A stretch of 64,000 nt of DNA from Victivallis lenta (GTDB taxonomy: Bacteria; Verrucomicrobiota; Lentisphaeria; Victivallales; Victivallaceae), in contig NZ_VUNS01000001.1 in assembly GCF_009695545.1 (NCBI RefSeq), forward strand, positions 434,001 through 498,000, read 5' to 3'. The notes beneath the pieces were generated by a model that was not told where the DNA came from, ran no database searches, and worked only from the letters and a program-made list of their open reading frames with translations. The translations under genes were made by a program, and so were the position numbers. Within the stretch, counting starts at the first letter, position 1, and each line of letters begins with the position of its first letter. This document shows, piece after piece, positions 1 through 9,290 of this stretch.

Positions 1-1011
1 CGAATCAGTCAGCGGGAGATTGCGCGACTGGCCAATGTCCGGCAGGAGACGGTTTCGGCCGTCCTGAATCCGAACAGCCGCGGCAACACCCGGGTCAGCG
101 CCGAGTCGCGCGAGCGCATCCTGAAGATTGCGGCGGAACATAACTACCGCCCGAACCTGCAGGCGCGCATTCTGCGCGGCGACAGCGGCAGCAACCTGGT
201 CGGCGTTCTGATCAACGCGCAGATCAGCCAGTTCTTCTACGATCTGCTGCTCCCGCTCGAAGTCGAGCTGCGGAAGCGGCACAGGCGCATGATCATAGGC
301 CAGCTCGGCAACGATGCGGCGGAGGCGGAGTCGGTGCTTCAGAACTTCATCGACTACAACCTCGACGGCGTGATCGTGCTGCACCACGACATCAGCGACG
401 GCAGGCGGCTGTTCAACCATTACCTGCCGCTGCTGCCGGAGACCGTCTTTCTCGAAGTGCCGCCCGGAGTTTCCGGCGCCGCCGCCGTCTCGATCGATTT
501 CGCCAACGGCGTGCGCGAGGCGGTCGCCCATCTCGCCGCCGGGGGGCGGCGCCGCATCGCACTCTGCATGAATGACCTGCGCTTTCTCTCCATGCAGATG
601 CGGCTCGAGGGGTACCGCCGGGGGCTCGAGGAGGCCGGCCGGCCGTTCGATGAATCGCTGATTTTCATCCGCGAACCCCGGCCGGATTATACATTCGCGG
701 AGCTGATTTCCGACGCGGTCGATCTGCTGGCGGTACGCGGAAAGGCCGACGCGGTGATCGCCGGCAACGACGAGTGGGCGCTCGCGCTGCTCCGCGAGAT
801 GAACCGGCGCGGGCTGCCGGTCCCCGGCAAAGTCGCGCTGGTCGGTTACGGCAACATCCTGAATATCTGCCGCTCCACCACACCCGAGCTGACCAGCATT
901 CATCACGGCATGGAGGAGCTGGCCGTGAAGCTGGCAGCCGCGCTGGAGAAGCCGGGAACCCAGTTTCCCCCGGTGCTTTCGCACCTGGTGGTCCGCCAAT
1001 CGTCGATCTGA
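1..1011 (+). CDS. LacI-family transcriptional regulator, 5' end outside window
   Basis: The frame is open from the first base, so the gene starts upstream of the window; 336 residues are visible. The first 50 residues are a LacI-type helix-turn-helix and hinge (REIARLANVRQETVSAVLN, then YRPNLQAR), and the rest is a periplasmic-binding-protein-like sensor ending in the family-typical GYGN...TTPELTSIHHGMEELA region. Such proteins repress sugar-use operons and release DNA on binding a sugar or sugar phosphate; the ligand cannot be read here. It lies 81 nt upstream of a pseudopilin gene and two glycoside hydrolases, so it probably controls them. Only a few N-terminal residues are missing. An internal ATG at 289 would lose the DNA-binding domain and is not the start. 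Confidence 0.93.
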   Translation, partial: RISQREIARLANVRQETVSAVLNPNSRGNTRVSAESRERILKIAAEHNYRPNLQARILRGDSGSNLVGVLINAQISQFFYDLLLPLEVELRKRHRRMIIGQLGNDAAEAESVLQNFIDYNLDGVIVLHHDISDGRRLFNHYLPLLPETVFLEVPPGVSGAAAVSIDFANGVREAVAHLAAGGRRRIALCMNDLRFLSMQMRLEGYRRGLEEAGRPFDESLIFIREPRPDYTFAELISDAVDLLAVRGKADAVIAGNDEWALALLREMNRRGLPVPGKVALVGYGNILNICRSTTPELTSIHHGMEELAVKLAAALEKPGTQFPPVLSHLVVRQSSI

Positions 1012-1053
1012 TCCGGCAGAATCCCGGACCGCAACGGATAAGAACCGGAAACC

Positions 1054-1061
1054 AAACGTTT
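1054..1061. promoter_or_regulatory. Possible LacI-type operator (AAACGTTT)
   Basis: An 8-bp perfect palindrome with the central CG typical of LacI-family operators lies in the only gap between the LacI regulator and the pseudopilin gene. It is short enough to occur by chance, and no clear -35/-10 pair was found around it. It is a candidate only because of its position. Confidence 0.25.
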
Positions 1062-1092
1062 CATTTTTTCAGCCACAAGGAGAACCGAAAGC

Positions 1093-1818
1093 ATGAGAAA
1101 GCGAAGTAAATTCACCCTGATCGAACTGCTGGTCGTAATCGCGATCATCGCAATCCTGGCTTCGATGCTGCTGCCCGCCCTGACCCGGGCGCGGGAGACG
1201 GCCCGGGCCTCCACCTGCCTGAGCAACCAGAAGCAGACGGCGCTGGCCATGCAGATGTATGCGTCGGACAACCGGTCGCAGATTTTCCTGAACTCCTCGG
1301 ACAACCGCACCTTTGCGACTCCCCTTCTGGGTTTTCCGCTGATCGCGCCGGCGGAACAGGCTCCGGGCTGCCCCTATCTGGGGACGATCAAAACGGCGGT
1401 CTGCCCGGTCGGCGGCATGTCGGAGAACGACCGGCTCTGGAACTATGCGACGCCGGAGAAATGGGTCTGGTTCCAGTCCACCTACGGAACCAGCCACCCC
1501 GACGATTTCACGGCGGAGGAATACCTGAACGCGATGCGCCGGGTCAGGATCGGGGAAAACGATTATAATTTCGTCACGCTGAAAGGCGGCAAAATGCTGC
1601 CGCTGGCCGCCGACTCCTTCTCCAAGTGGCGGGAGGGCGGTTCGCCGTGGTATGTCATGCGCTCATGGGACTCCGACAACCTGTTTACCGCCCGGCACGG
1701 CGGCCGGGGAAACATCGTATACAGCGACGGACACGCGGCGGCAGCCTCCGGCGGGCAGGCGATCGAAGCGGGGTTCCACCACTACTTCGACGCGAATCTG
1801 GTCATGCGGGTCAACTGA
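1093..1818 (+). CDS. Prepilin-type (DUF1559-like) pseudopilin, module 1
   Basis: A 241-residue protein with a prepilin-type N-terminus ([17 protein letters not shown], residues 7-23, one hydrophobic helix) and a C-terminal H-X9-DG motif ([12 protein letters not shown]), the hallmark of the processing-associated domain common in Lentisphaerota and Planctomycetes. The residue before the Phe is Lys, not the Gly usually needed by prepilin peptidase, while Glu at +5 is present. AAGGAG at 1077-1082 supports the start. It lies between a LacI regulator and a secreted glycoside hydrolase (14-nt gap). It is presumably anchored in the inner membrane with a periplasmic C-terminus; whether it is assembled into a filament or acts as an accessory to the hydrolase is unknown. 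Confidence 0.92.
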   Translation: MRKRSKFTLIELLVVIAIIAILASMLLPALTRARETARASTCLSNQKQTALAMQMYASDNRSQIFLNSSDNRTFATPLLGFPLIAPAEQAPGCPYLGTIKTAVCPVGGMSENDRLWNYATPEKWVWFQSTYGTSHPDDFTAEEYLNAMRRVRIGENDYNFVTLKGGKMLPLAADSFSKWREGGSPWYVMRSWDSDNLFTARHGGRGNIVYSDGHAAAASGGQAIEAGFHHYFDANLVMRVN

Positions 1819-1832
1819 GCGAGGGGAGTAAA

Positions 1833-4800
1833 ATGAGACGATTCCTGATTCTGTTTCTCGCCGTCTGCACCGCCTGCGCGGCATGGGCGGCCCCCCGGAT
1901 CACGCCGGACGGCGAAATCCTCTGCGGCCCCCTGCGGCTCCGGCTGGCATGGTTCGACGGCGAATGGCGCATGACCGGGCAGGAGCGCGGAACGGTGTTC
2001 CCGGCGCCCGGATATCCGCTGGAGCAGCCGGAACTCTTTGAGCTGGAAGGAACCTTGCGGCTCTTCCACGATGCGGGGGAGCTCCGCCTGACGGAGAGAG
2101 TCGAGCTGCTGCCCGGCGCCCTGAAATACCGGGCCGCCCTGCGCGGAAAGCCGGGAATGCCCTGCCGCTCCGCCGCGTTGATTCTCGAACTGCCGGTCGC
2201 GGAATTCGGCGGAAAGACGCTGAAGGCGGACGGGCGGCCCGTCACGCTCGATGCCGTTTCCCCGGCGGCCGCCTATCCCGAACTCCGTGCGGAACGGATC
2301 GCAATCCCGCTGCCGGAAGGCGAGCTGGTCATTTCGGGAAAACTCACCGGTTATCTTCAGGATGAACGCAATTACGGCGGGAATTTCTATTCGCTGCGGC
2401 TCCTCGGCACACCGGAACCGGGAGCGGAAACGGCGTTCAGCTGGGAGCTGCGCTTCGACGGAATCGAAACCGGCGTCACCCTGCGGCCGGCAGACAAAGC
2501 GGAGATATTCCCGGTGGACATCAGCCGGGCGGCCAATATGGCATGGCGCGACGAAACCGCGGGAGACGGCAAGGGAGGCTGGACCGATCAGGGGGAAAAC
2601 GACGTCCGGGACCTAACGCCCGGGCGGCAGGTTTTCTTCGACGTCCCGTTCGAACTCCTGGACCCCGGGCGGAACGGCGGAAAAAGCTGTATGGTGTTCT
2701 CGGGCCCCGACCGCGAATATCTGCTCAAATCCGCCCGGATCGACGGAATCGGCAGGCGCGGCGAACGGCTGTACTTCCTGCATGCTCTGAGCTGGGCTCC
2801 CGAAGACGTCCGCACGGTCGCCACCGTCGAAGTCGCCTACACCGACGGCACCGCCGAACGGCTGGAGGTCAAATCCAACCGCGACGTCTGCAACTGGTGG
2901 AGCCGCGTGCGCGCCGACAACGCGCTGATCGCATGGCGCGGACGCAATCCGCAGTCGGAGACGACCCTCTATCTCTCCGGCTTCGCCCTCGATCCGGCCA
3001 GAACGGTCGAATCGCTGAAGCTGACGCCGGCCGGCAGCGCGGTCTGGATGGTCGCCGGCATTTCGATCGGCGGCGAAGTGCCCGCCCTGCGTCCGCAGAT
3101 CCGCCGGAAAATCACGGCGGGGAAGGAGTTCCGGCCGTTCGAACAGCAGTTCGAGGTGGAGAAGGATTCCGCGCTGGACTTTTCGTTTCTGAACCATGTT
3201 CCGGCCGGAAAATTCGGCCGGGTCGTCGCCGCGGGGGACCATTTCGAGTTCGCGGAACGCCCAGGCGAACCGGTCCGGTTCTACGGCGTCAATCTCTGCT
3301 GGTCCGCCCACGAGCTCACGCATGCGCAGTCGGACCTTCTGGCGGTGCGGCTGGCCCGGCTCGGCTTCAACAGCGTGCGGATTCACCACTACGACATGAT
3401 GCTGACCGAACGGGCGCAGAACCGGCTGGAGTTCGACGCGGAACGGCTCGACCGGCTCGACTACCTGATCGCCAGGCTGAAGGAGGCCGGCATCTATGTG
3501 ACCATCGACCTCTACACCACGCGCATACCGGCCCGGGAGGATGTGCCGGACATCGAAATCCGCAGCCTGCACGATTTTCGCGCCGCCCTGCCGCTGGTGC
3601 CGAGCGTCCGGGAAAACTTCAAGGCGTTCGCCCGGAAGCTCCTGACGCACCGCAATCCGTATACCGGAAACGAATACCGCCGGGAGCCGGCGATCTTCTC
3701 GATCTGCGTGGTCAACGAAAACCTGCTGCCGGCCCCGTGGAAGGAGCATCCGCAGCTGCCGGCGCTCTACCGCAGGGCGTTCGCCGACTGGTGCGCCGGA
3801 AAGGGCATCGCCGTGCCGGCGGCCTTCGACGACTCCCCGGAGTTCCGGCGCTTCCTGCTCGACCTTCAGCAGCAGACCTACGACCGGCTTTCGGGCTTCC
3901 TGCGCGACGAGCTCGGCGTCCGGGCGCTGCTTTCGGACAACAACAACGGAGAGTCGATGAGCCAGACGCCGGAACGCGCCACGCTCGATTACACCGATTT
4001 CCACGGTTACTGGGAACACCCGGTCTTCATCGAAAAACCGTGGAGCCTGCCGCACTATTACACGCAGGAGAGCGCCGTCCGGCGCGAAGCGGCGGTGCCC
4101 CGTCTCGGCATGGCCTGCCGGATTCTCGGGAAACCCTACATGATCACCGAAACGGACTACTGCTTCCCGAACCACCAGCGCGGCGAAGGAGGGCTGCTGC
4201 TCGGCGCCTATGCCGGATTCCAGAACTGGAGCGGCATCTACCGGTTCGCCTACTCCCACTTCAACACGGCGATGTTCGAACCAGCCGCATGCACGATGTT
4301 CGACTCGGTCCGCGACCCGGTCAATCTGTTCGCGGACCGCATCGGAGCGCTGATGTTCCGGAGATTCGACGTGCAGCCCGCCCGGAGAAGCGTCCCGTTT
4401 CTGTTCACCTCCGACGATTTTCCGGGCTACGCGGTTTATCCGGCTGACTACACCCGCGCCGGGCTGCTGACCGGGATCGGCTCGCTCGACGCCTCGCGCG
4501 GACAAACCTTCGCCGGACTCGAAGGGCCGGCGGTCGTCACCGCCCCGGCCGGAAAGGCGGCGGGCGTGAAAACGGTCGTGGCGGTCGATGACAAACTGCT
4601 CGCCGGCCTGGCCGCCGCCGGAGCAATCACACTGCCTCGGAACGGCGTCTACCGCAGCGACACGGGGGAAATCACGCTCGACTCGGCCAGCGGAACGCTG
4701 CGGGTCGTGACTCCCCGCACCGAAGGGTTCGTGCTTCCGGCCGGACAGGCCGGCAAAGGGGAGCTGCTCGAACTCGCCGCGCCGGACACCTTCACCAGCT

Positions 4801-5141
4801 GCGTGCTGACTTCGGCCGGGATGGAACCCCTGGCCGAATCCGGAAAACTCCTGCTCTTTCAGCTCACGGACGTGATGAACAGCGGCATCACGTTCCGCGA
4901 CTCGGAAAACACGGTTCTCGAGGATTACGGCACCCTGCCGCTCCTGCTGCGCCGGGGCCGGATCGGCGCGGCGCTGCGGCGCGGTGCGGAGAAGGCCGTC
5001 AAAGTCCGGGCTCTGGACATGGCCGGGCGCCGCACGGCGGAGCTGCCCGTGTCGGAAAAGGCGGGCCGCTGGCATTTCACACTCGACAACTCAATCACGG
5101 AAGAGGCGGTGCTCTGCTATGAAATCGAACGGATTTTCTGA
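1833..5141 (+). CDS. Secreted GH5-like glycoside hydrolase (cellulase-type TIM barrel)
   Basis: The 1,102-residue protein starts at the ATG after GAGGGGAG and carries a signal peptide (MRRFLILFLAVCTACAAWAA). The first ~480 residues look like beta-sandwich domains. A clan GH-A barrel follows, with VRIHHYDMM, the acid/base site VVNEN (Glu about residue 629) and the nucleophile site MITETDY (Glu about 773), and then a C-terminal beta domain. The substrate is not evident from sequence; secretion and the neighbouring GH89 suggest an extracellular or periplasmic glycan. It has the same architecture and motifs as the gene at 61,029-64,000, so the two are paralogues. It is 14 nt after the pseudopilin gene and overlaps the GH89 gene by 23 nt, which indicates one transcript. 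A longer reading from 1,626 only overlaps the pseudopilin gene. Confidence 0.88.
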   Translation: MRRFLILFLAVCTACAAWAAPRITPDGEILCGPLRLRLAWFDGEWRMTGQERGTVFPAPGYPLEQPELFELEGTLRLFHDAGELRLTERVELLPGALKYRAALRGKPGMPCRSAALILELPVAEFGGKTLKADGRPVTLDAVSPAAAYPELRAERIAIPLPEGELVISGKLTGYLQDERNYGGNFYSLRLLGTPEPGAETAFSWELRFDGIETGVTLRPADKAEIFPVDISRAANMAWRDETAGDGKGGWTDQGENDVRDLTPGRQVFFDVPFELLDPGRNGGKSCMVFSGPDREYLLKSARIDGIGRRGERLYFLHALSWAPEDVRTVATVEVAYTDGTAERLEVKSNRDVCNWWSRVRADNALIAWRGRNPQSETTLYLSGFALDPARTVESLKLTPAGSAVWMVAGISIGGEVPALRPQIRRKITAGKEFRPFEQQFEVEKDSALDFSFLNHVPAGKFGRVVAAGDHFEFAERPGEPVRFYGVNLCWSAHELTHAQSDLLAVRLARLGFNSVRIHHYDMMLTERAQNRLEFDAERLDRLDYLIARLKEAGIYVTIDLYTTRIPAREDVPDIEIRSLHDFRAALPLVPSVRENFKAFARKLLTHRNPYTGNEYRREPAIFSICVVNENLLPAPWKEHPQLPALYRRAFADWCAGKGIAVPAAFDDSPEFRRFLLDLQQQTYDRLSGFLRDELGVRALLSDNNNGESMSQTPERATLDYTDFHGYWEHPVFIEKPWSLPHYYTQESAVRREAAVPRLGMACRILGKPYMITETDYCFPNHQRGEGGLLLGAYAGFQNWSGIYRFAYSHFNTAMFEPAACTMFDSVRDPVNLFADRIGALMFRRFDVQPARRSVPFLFTSDDFPGYAVYPADYTRAGLLTGIGSLDASRGQTFAGLEGPAVVTAPAGKAAGVKTVVAVDDKLLAGLAAAGAITLPRNGVYRSDTGEITLDSASGTLRVVTPRTEGFVLPAGQAGKGELLELAAPDTFTSCVLTSAGMEPLAESGKLLLFQLTDVMNSGITFRDSENTVLEDYGTLPLLLRRGRIGAALRRGAEKAVKVRALDMAGRRTAELPVSEKAGRWHFTLDNSITEEAVLCYEIERIF

Positions 5142-7362
5142 GGCGCCCGCCAGGCGCGCCCCCGACGTATTCAGCCACTTGATCGAACGGCTCTGCCCCG
5201 CATACCGGAACCGGATCACCGCGGAACTCCGCCCGGAAGAAAAGGACGGCTTCCAGCTCGCCGATGCCCCCGGCGGACGCATCCGGATTTCGGGAAACAC
5301 GCCCGTTTCGCTGGCCGCCGGGCTGAATTATTACCTGAGGGAGCGCGCCGGAGTCCACCTCTCCTGGTGCGGCGACCGGCTGGTGCTCCCTCCTGAGCCG
5401 CCCCCGGTCAGCACCGAGGTCCGCCGGGAGTTTCCGCTGCCGCTGCGGCCCTGCCTGAATTACTGCACCTTCGGCTACTCGATGGTCTGGTGGGAGTGGC
5501 CGCGCTGGGAACGCGAGATCGACTTCATGGCGCTGAACGGCATCAACATGCCGCTGGCCGTCACCGGGATCGAGGCTATTTACCTGCGCACGCTCCTGCA
5601 CTTCGGTTTGAGCCGGGAGGAGATTCTCGCCTTCCTCTCCGGCCCGGCTTTCCTGCCGTGGCAGTATATGAACAATCTGGACAGCCACGCCGGGCCGCTG
5701 CCGTCGCCGTGGATCACTTCGCATCTCGCGCTCGGCCGACGCATCCTCGAACGGGAGCGGGCCTGGGGGATGAAACCGATCCTGCCCGGTTTCAGCGGAC
5801 ACGTGCCGGAGGCGTTCGCCCGGCTTTATCCCCGGTGCCGCTTCATCCGCAGTGAAGGGTGGTGCGGCTTCGCCCCGGTCGTAACGATCGATCCGGCCGA
5901 CCCGATGTTCGCCGAGGTCAACGCCGTTTTCCTGCGGGAGCTGACCGGCGCCTTCGGCACCGACCACTATTACAGCATCGACCTTTTCCACGAACAGAGG
6001 CTCGACCGCTGTTCGCCGGACCATCTCGCCGCCTGCGGCCGCTGCGTCTCCGCGGCGCTGCTGGCCGCCGATCCGGAGGCGGTCTGGGTCATGCAGGCGT
6101 GGAGTGAACGGCCGGAGATCATCCGGAACATCCCCGCCGGACGCCTGCTGCTGCTGGACATCGGCAAGGAGCGGCTGAAGGCGACCGGCGGACTCGACGG
6201 CAGGCCGGTCGTCTGGGGGACGATCCACAGCTTCGGCGGCCAGACGGAGATCGGCGGCGACCTGGCGGCGATTCCGCGGGAAATCGCCGAACAGCGCCGG
6301 CGGTTCCCGAATCTGGCCGGCGCGGGGGCGTTCCCCGAAAGCATCGGCAATAATCCGGTGCTGTTCGAACTGGTTTTCGACTCCGCCCTCTGCGGCGGCG
6401 AGCTTGATCTGGAGCAATGGGTGCGGGGATATCTCCGACGGCGCTACGGCCGCGAATCCGCCGCGGCAGTTCAGGCCTGGCGCTTCCTGCTCCGGGACGT
6501 CTACACGGAACGGCGCGGGGACCCGATCTTTGCCGCACGCCCGGCGCTGCGGCCCGACCGGGCCAACGCCTGGGCCGGCTTCAATCCGAACGACGTGCCG
6601 CTGCACTTTTTCCCGGCCTGGGAGAAGCTGCTCGAGGCCGCCCCGGCTCTGGGCGGCTCGGACGGCTACCGGTTCGACGTGATCGACCTCGGGCGCCAGG
6701 CGCTCTCCGCCTTCGGGATGCAGCTGCACCGGAGATGCCGCACCGCATACGAAGAGCGCAATGCCGGGGAGTTCCGCCGCGCCGCCGACCGCTTTCTGGA
6801 ACTGTTGAACGACTGCGACGCCCTGCTGGGCAGCCGGCCGGAATTCCGGCTCGACCGCTGGATCGCCGACGCGCGGCGGTGGGGAACCGGCCCGGCGGAG
6901 AAGGCGTATTACGAATGGAACGCACGGCTGCTCGTGACGCTGTGGGGACCGGTGGATTCGCCGGAACCGCTCTTCGATTACTGCTGCCGGGAGTGGCACG
7001 GGCTGCTGCGCGACTATTACGGCGTGCGCTGGGCGATGTTCTTCGATTACGTCACCGGGGAACTCCAGGCGGGCAGAAGCTGCGGCGAAGCGAAGCTGCC
7101 GCGCGTCGAAGGGCGGATTGCCCTGAAAGCCAACGCCTTTTACCGGGAGCTCCACCGGTTCGAACAGGCGTACGTCCGGCAGATTTCCCCGGATCGCCCT
7201 CCGGAACCCTGTCCGGACGAGCTTGCCGCGGCGCGCAGGATGTTCGAAAAATACGCACCCCGGCTTGCCGACTATCCCGTCGCCGCGCGGCGGAAAACCG
7301 GCAGCCGCCGGCCCGCCGACGTACCGGCCGGTTTTGCCGGCGACGGCGCAGTGCTGCTGTAA
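5119..7362 (+). CDS. Alpha-N-acetylglucosaminidase (GH89, NAGLU-like)
   Basis: A 747-residue protein matching the NAGLU family over its length: LSWCGDRL, the signature GPAFLPWQYMNNL with downstream GPLPSPW, YSIDLFHEQ (Glu 292, equivalent to the catalytic Glu in the human TFNE motif) and FPESIGNNPV (Glu 407, equivalent to the EGI-NE motif). The family removes terminal alpha-linked GlcNAc from glycans such as heparan sulfate or mucin-type structures. The ATG at 5119 overlaps the end of the upstream hydrolase and starts at the expected N-terminal domain. I see no signal peptide, so it may be cytoplasmic or exported another way, unlike the enzyme upstream. It is the last gene of module 1. Confidence 0.9.
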   Translation: MKSNGFSEAPARRAPDVFSHLIERLCPAYRNRITAELRPEEKDGFQLADAPGGRIRISGNTPVSLAAGLNYYLRERAGVHLSWCGDRLVLPPEPPPVSTEVRREFPLPLRPCLNYCTFGYSMVWWEWPRWEREIDFMALNGINMPLAVTGIEAIYLRTLLHFGLSREEILAFLSGPAFLPWQYMNNLDSHAGPLPSPWITSHLALGRRILERERAWGMKPILPGFSGHVPEAFARLYPRCRFIRSEGWCGFAPVVTIDPADPMFAEVNAVFLRELTGAFGTDHYYSIDLFHEQRLDRCSPDHLAACGRCVSAALLAADPEAVWVMQAWSERPEIIRNIPAGRLLLLDIGKERLKATGGLDGRPVVWGTIHSFGGQTEIGGDLAAIPREIAEQRRRFPNLAGAGAFPESIGNNPVLFELVFDSALCGGELDLEQWVRGYLRRRYGRESAAAVQAWRFLLRDVYTERRGDPIFAARPALRPDRANAWAGFNPNDVPLHFFPAWEKLLEAAPALGGSDGYRFDVIDLGRQALSAFGMQLHRRCRTAYEERNAGEFRRAADRFLELLNDCDALLGSRPEFRLDRWIADARRWGTGPAEKAYYEWNARLLVTLWGPVDSPEPLFDYCCREWHGLLRDYYGVRWAMFFDYVTGELQAGRSCGEAKLPRVEGRIALKANAFYRELHRFEQAYVRQISPDRPPEPCPDELAAARRMFEKYAPRLADYPVAARRKTGSRRPADVPAGFAGDGAVLL

Positions 7363-7496
7363 CGCCGGTTCGCTCCTGCTGAAAGGCGGCTTCGCTCCCC
7401 GGCGGAGCCACCCCCGCCAGGCTGTCGGGAAAGCTGCCCATTTCCATGATCATAACGGCAAAACGGCAAACTTTTCCGATTATTTCATAACAACTC

Positions 7497-7525
7497 TTGA
7501 CATTGCGGTTCTTGTTTGGTATAAT
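7497..7525 (+). promoter_or_regulatory. Consensus sigma-70 promoter of the second LacI module
   Basis: TTGACA at 7497-7502 and TATAAT at 7520-7525 are separated by exactly 17 bp; both hexamers are perfect consensus. The transcription start would fall near 7532, just ahead of the palindrome at 7541. Such a strong core promoter fits a gene held down by a repressor. Confidence 0.88.
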
Positions 7526-7540
7526 ATTGTCAAACACAAC

Positions 7541-7554
7541 GTCAACCGGTTGAC
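7541..7554. promoter_or_regulatory. LacI-family operator palindrome
   Basis: GTCAACCGGTTGAC is a perfect 14-bp inverted repeat with a central CG step, the normal form of LacI-family operators. It lies 15 bp after the -10 box and 15 bp before the start codon of a LacI gene, so autorepression of the whole regulator/pseudopilin/hydrolase transcript is the likely role. Confidence 0.75.
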
Positions 7555-7568
7555 ACAAGGAATGGAAA

Positions 7569-8594
7569 TTGTCGAAAAGAGCCACGATACAGGATGTCGC
7601 AGATTACCTGAAAGTCTCCAAGAGCGCGGTTTCTCATGCTCTCTCGGGGCGGCGGCGAGTCAGCCCGGAACTGTCGCGGCGGCTCAACGCCGCCATTGCC
7701 GAGCTGGGGTATAAGCCGAATTTTGCGGCAAAGGTGCTGACGACGCGCTCCACCGGGCTGATCGGGGTTGTGGTCAACGAGCTCGAGAATCCGAACACGG
7801 TCACATTGCTGAATGAACTGTCGCGCGAGCTTGGAAAATCGGGATATTCGATTACTCTCTGCCTCTGTGAATCGAGGGAGGTTCAGGAAGGCTGCAAACT
7901 CATCAGCCGGATTTCGAACGGCATGGTCGATGCGATCATCAACATGCTCCCACAGCTTACGAATGAGGAGGTTCTCGCCGCAGCAGCCGATACGCCCGTA
8001 CTGACCTACCGGCGCCATAAGCATTCTCCGATCATCGTCGATTACGGGCGCGGCGTCATGCAGGCGCTCGATTACCTGACCGGGCTCGGCCACAGGCGCA
8101 TCGGGCTTATCTCCGTCGTGAAACTCTGTTGCGGCGATGCGGACCCGCGCGAAACCGCCTATCGGGAATACATGATCCGGAAAGGGCTCCTCGATCCGGC
8201 ACTGATCTTTCCCGGCGCGGGAGACAATGCCAGCGGGTACGCCGGAACAGCCTCTCTGTTCACCCTCCCGGAACCGCCGACCGCCATCTTCGCCGGGAAC
8301 GACCTGACCGCCTCCGGCGTGTTCCAGTGGGCGCACGATCACTGCCGGCGGCTGCCGGAAGAGCTCAGCGTGATCGGATTCGACAACAGTCCGCTGGCCG
8401 CAACGCTCTATCCGCGTCTCACCAGCGTGGACATTTTCGCCCCGCGGATCGCCGTGCACACCGCGCGAGTGCTGCTCTCCATGATCGGGAGGGAACAGCA
8501 GGAAGTTCCCCCCGCCGTAATTCATCCCGAACTCGTCGTCCGCGATTCCTGCAGCACGCCCGTCATGAAAAATGCCGTCCAGACGGAACCATAA
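7569..8594 (+). CDS. LacI-family transcriptional regulator, module 2 (TTG start)
   Basis: A 341-residue repressor with an N-terminal helix-turn-helix (VADYLKVSKSAVSHAL) and hinge (LGYKPNFAAKVL), then a two-lobed sugar-binding domain ending in VIGFDNSPLAATLYPRLTSV. The start is a TTG, chosen because it begins directly with the family-typical SKRATIQDVA and has AAGGA at 7557-7561 with a 7-nt spacer; the nearby ATG at 7562 is in another frame. A consensus promoter and an operator-like palindrome precede it, pointing to autoregulation. The pseudopilin follows after 15 nt, so regulator and targets seem to share one transcript. The ligand is unknown, probably a sugar released by the GH2-like enzyme. 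Confidence 0.93.
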   Translation: MSKRATIQDVADYLKVSKSAVSHALSGRRRVSPELSRRLNAAIAELGYKPNFAAKVLTTRSTGLIGVVVNELENPNTVTLLNELSRELGKSGYSITLCLCESREVQEGCKLISRISNGMVDAIINMLPQLTNEEVLAAAADTPVLTYRRHKHSPIIVDYGRGVMQALDYLTGLGHRRIGLISVVKLCCGDADPRETAYREYMIRKGLLDPALIFPGAGDNASGYAGTASLFTLPEPPTAIFAGNDLTASGVFQWAHDHCRRLPEELSVIGFDNSPLAATLYPRLTSVDIFAPRIAVHTARVLLSMIGREQQEVPPAVIHPELVVRDSCSTPVMKNAVQTEP

Positions 8595-8609
8595 AGCCGG
8601 AGAAGAATA

Positions 8610-9290
8610 ATGAACAGAAGCAAATTCACCTTAATCGAACTTCTTGTCGTAATCGCCATCATCGCGATTCTCGCCGCCATGCTGCTGCCGGCGCTTCAGC
8701 AGGCGCGCGAGAGTGCGATGAAAAGCTCCTGCCTCGGCAACCTCAAGCAGATCGGCCTTGCGATGAACATGTACACCGACGCCGGCAAAGGGATCATTCA
8801 GATCATCGACTGGCATAAGATCGAATCATTCACGAAACTGTTGAACGGCATCGAAAAAGACGAATATGCCGCCGGAATGGTCTGCCCGAAATCCCATGCC
8901 CGTCTCAATGGGAACAACAAGCTCAACAAGTCGTATGGTATCAACAGCTGCGGTCACCTGATCGACGACCGGTTCGTCCGGGTTCGCCGCGTGACGAGCG
9001 ACAAGACGAAGGAGTCGTACGTCATGTCACGGGTCGCGACTCCATCGCAGAAGCTCATGATCGTCGATGCGATCGACTGGTGGGTCAACCCCTATACGAG
9101 CCGTCCCTCCAACTACCTGACGAAAATGGAGGACTCCAACAATATGGAGATCGGCTATCGCCATCCGACCGGAGCCGGCGCCAATGTGGTGTTCTTCGAC
9201 GGTCACGCAGAAGGAATGCGCGGCGGCGAGCTCGACTTCAATTTGAACAACGACGAGAACAAAAGACGCTGGGCGACTTACATCAGATGA
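8610..9290 (+). CDS. Prepilin-type (DUF1559-like) pseudopilin, module 2
   Basis: A 226-residue protein with the prepilin-type core [17 protein letters not shown] at residues 6-22, again preceded by Lys rather than Gly. The C-terminal histidine/DG motif is present in a longer form, with 11 residues between His and Asp-Gly ([15 protein letters not shown]). GGAGAAG supports the ATG at 8610. The stop codon overlaps the start of the next gene as ATGA, a sign of translational coupling with the giant hydrolase. It is presumably a membrane-anchored periplasmic protein. Like the copies at 1,093 and 57,579, it sits exactly between a LacI regulator and a large glycoside hydrolase. Confidence 0.92.
   Translation: MNRSKFTLIELLVVIAIIAILAAMLLPALQQARESAMKSSCLGNLKQIGLAMNMYTDAGKGIIQIIDWHKIESFTKLLNGIEKDEYAAGMVCPKSHARLNGNNKLNKSYGINSCGHLIDDRFVRVRRVTSDKTKESYVMSRVATPSQKLMIVDAIDWWVNPYTSRPSNYLTKMEDSNNMEIGYRHPTGAGANVVFFDGHAEGMRGGELDFNLNNDENKRRWATYIR

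Noticed and set aside
2613-5075. 820-codon open frame on the minus strand
   Set aside because: It is the mirror of the GH5-like gene in high-GC DNA: low-complexity Arg/Gly/Pro/Ala protein, no ribosome-binding site, no recognisable domain.
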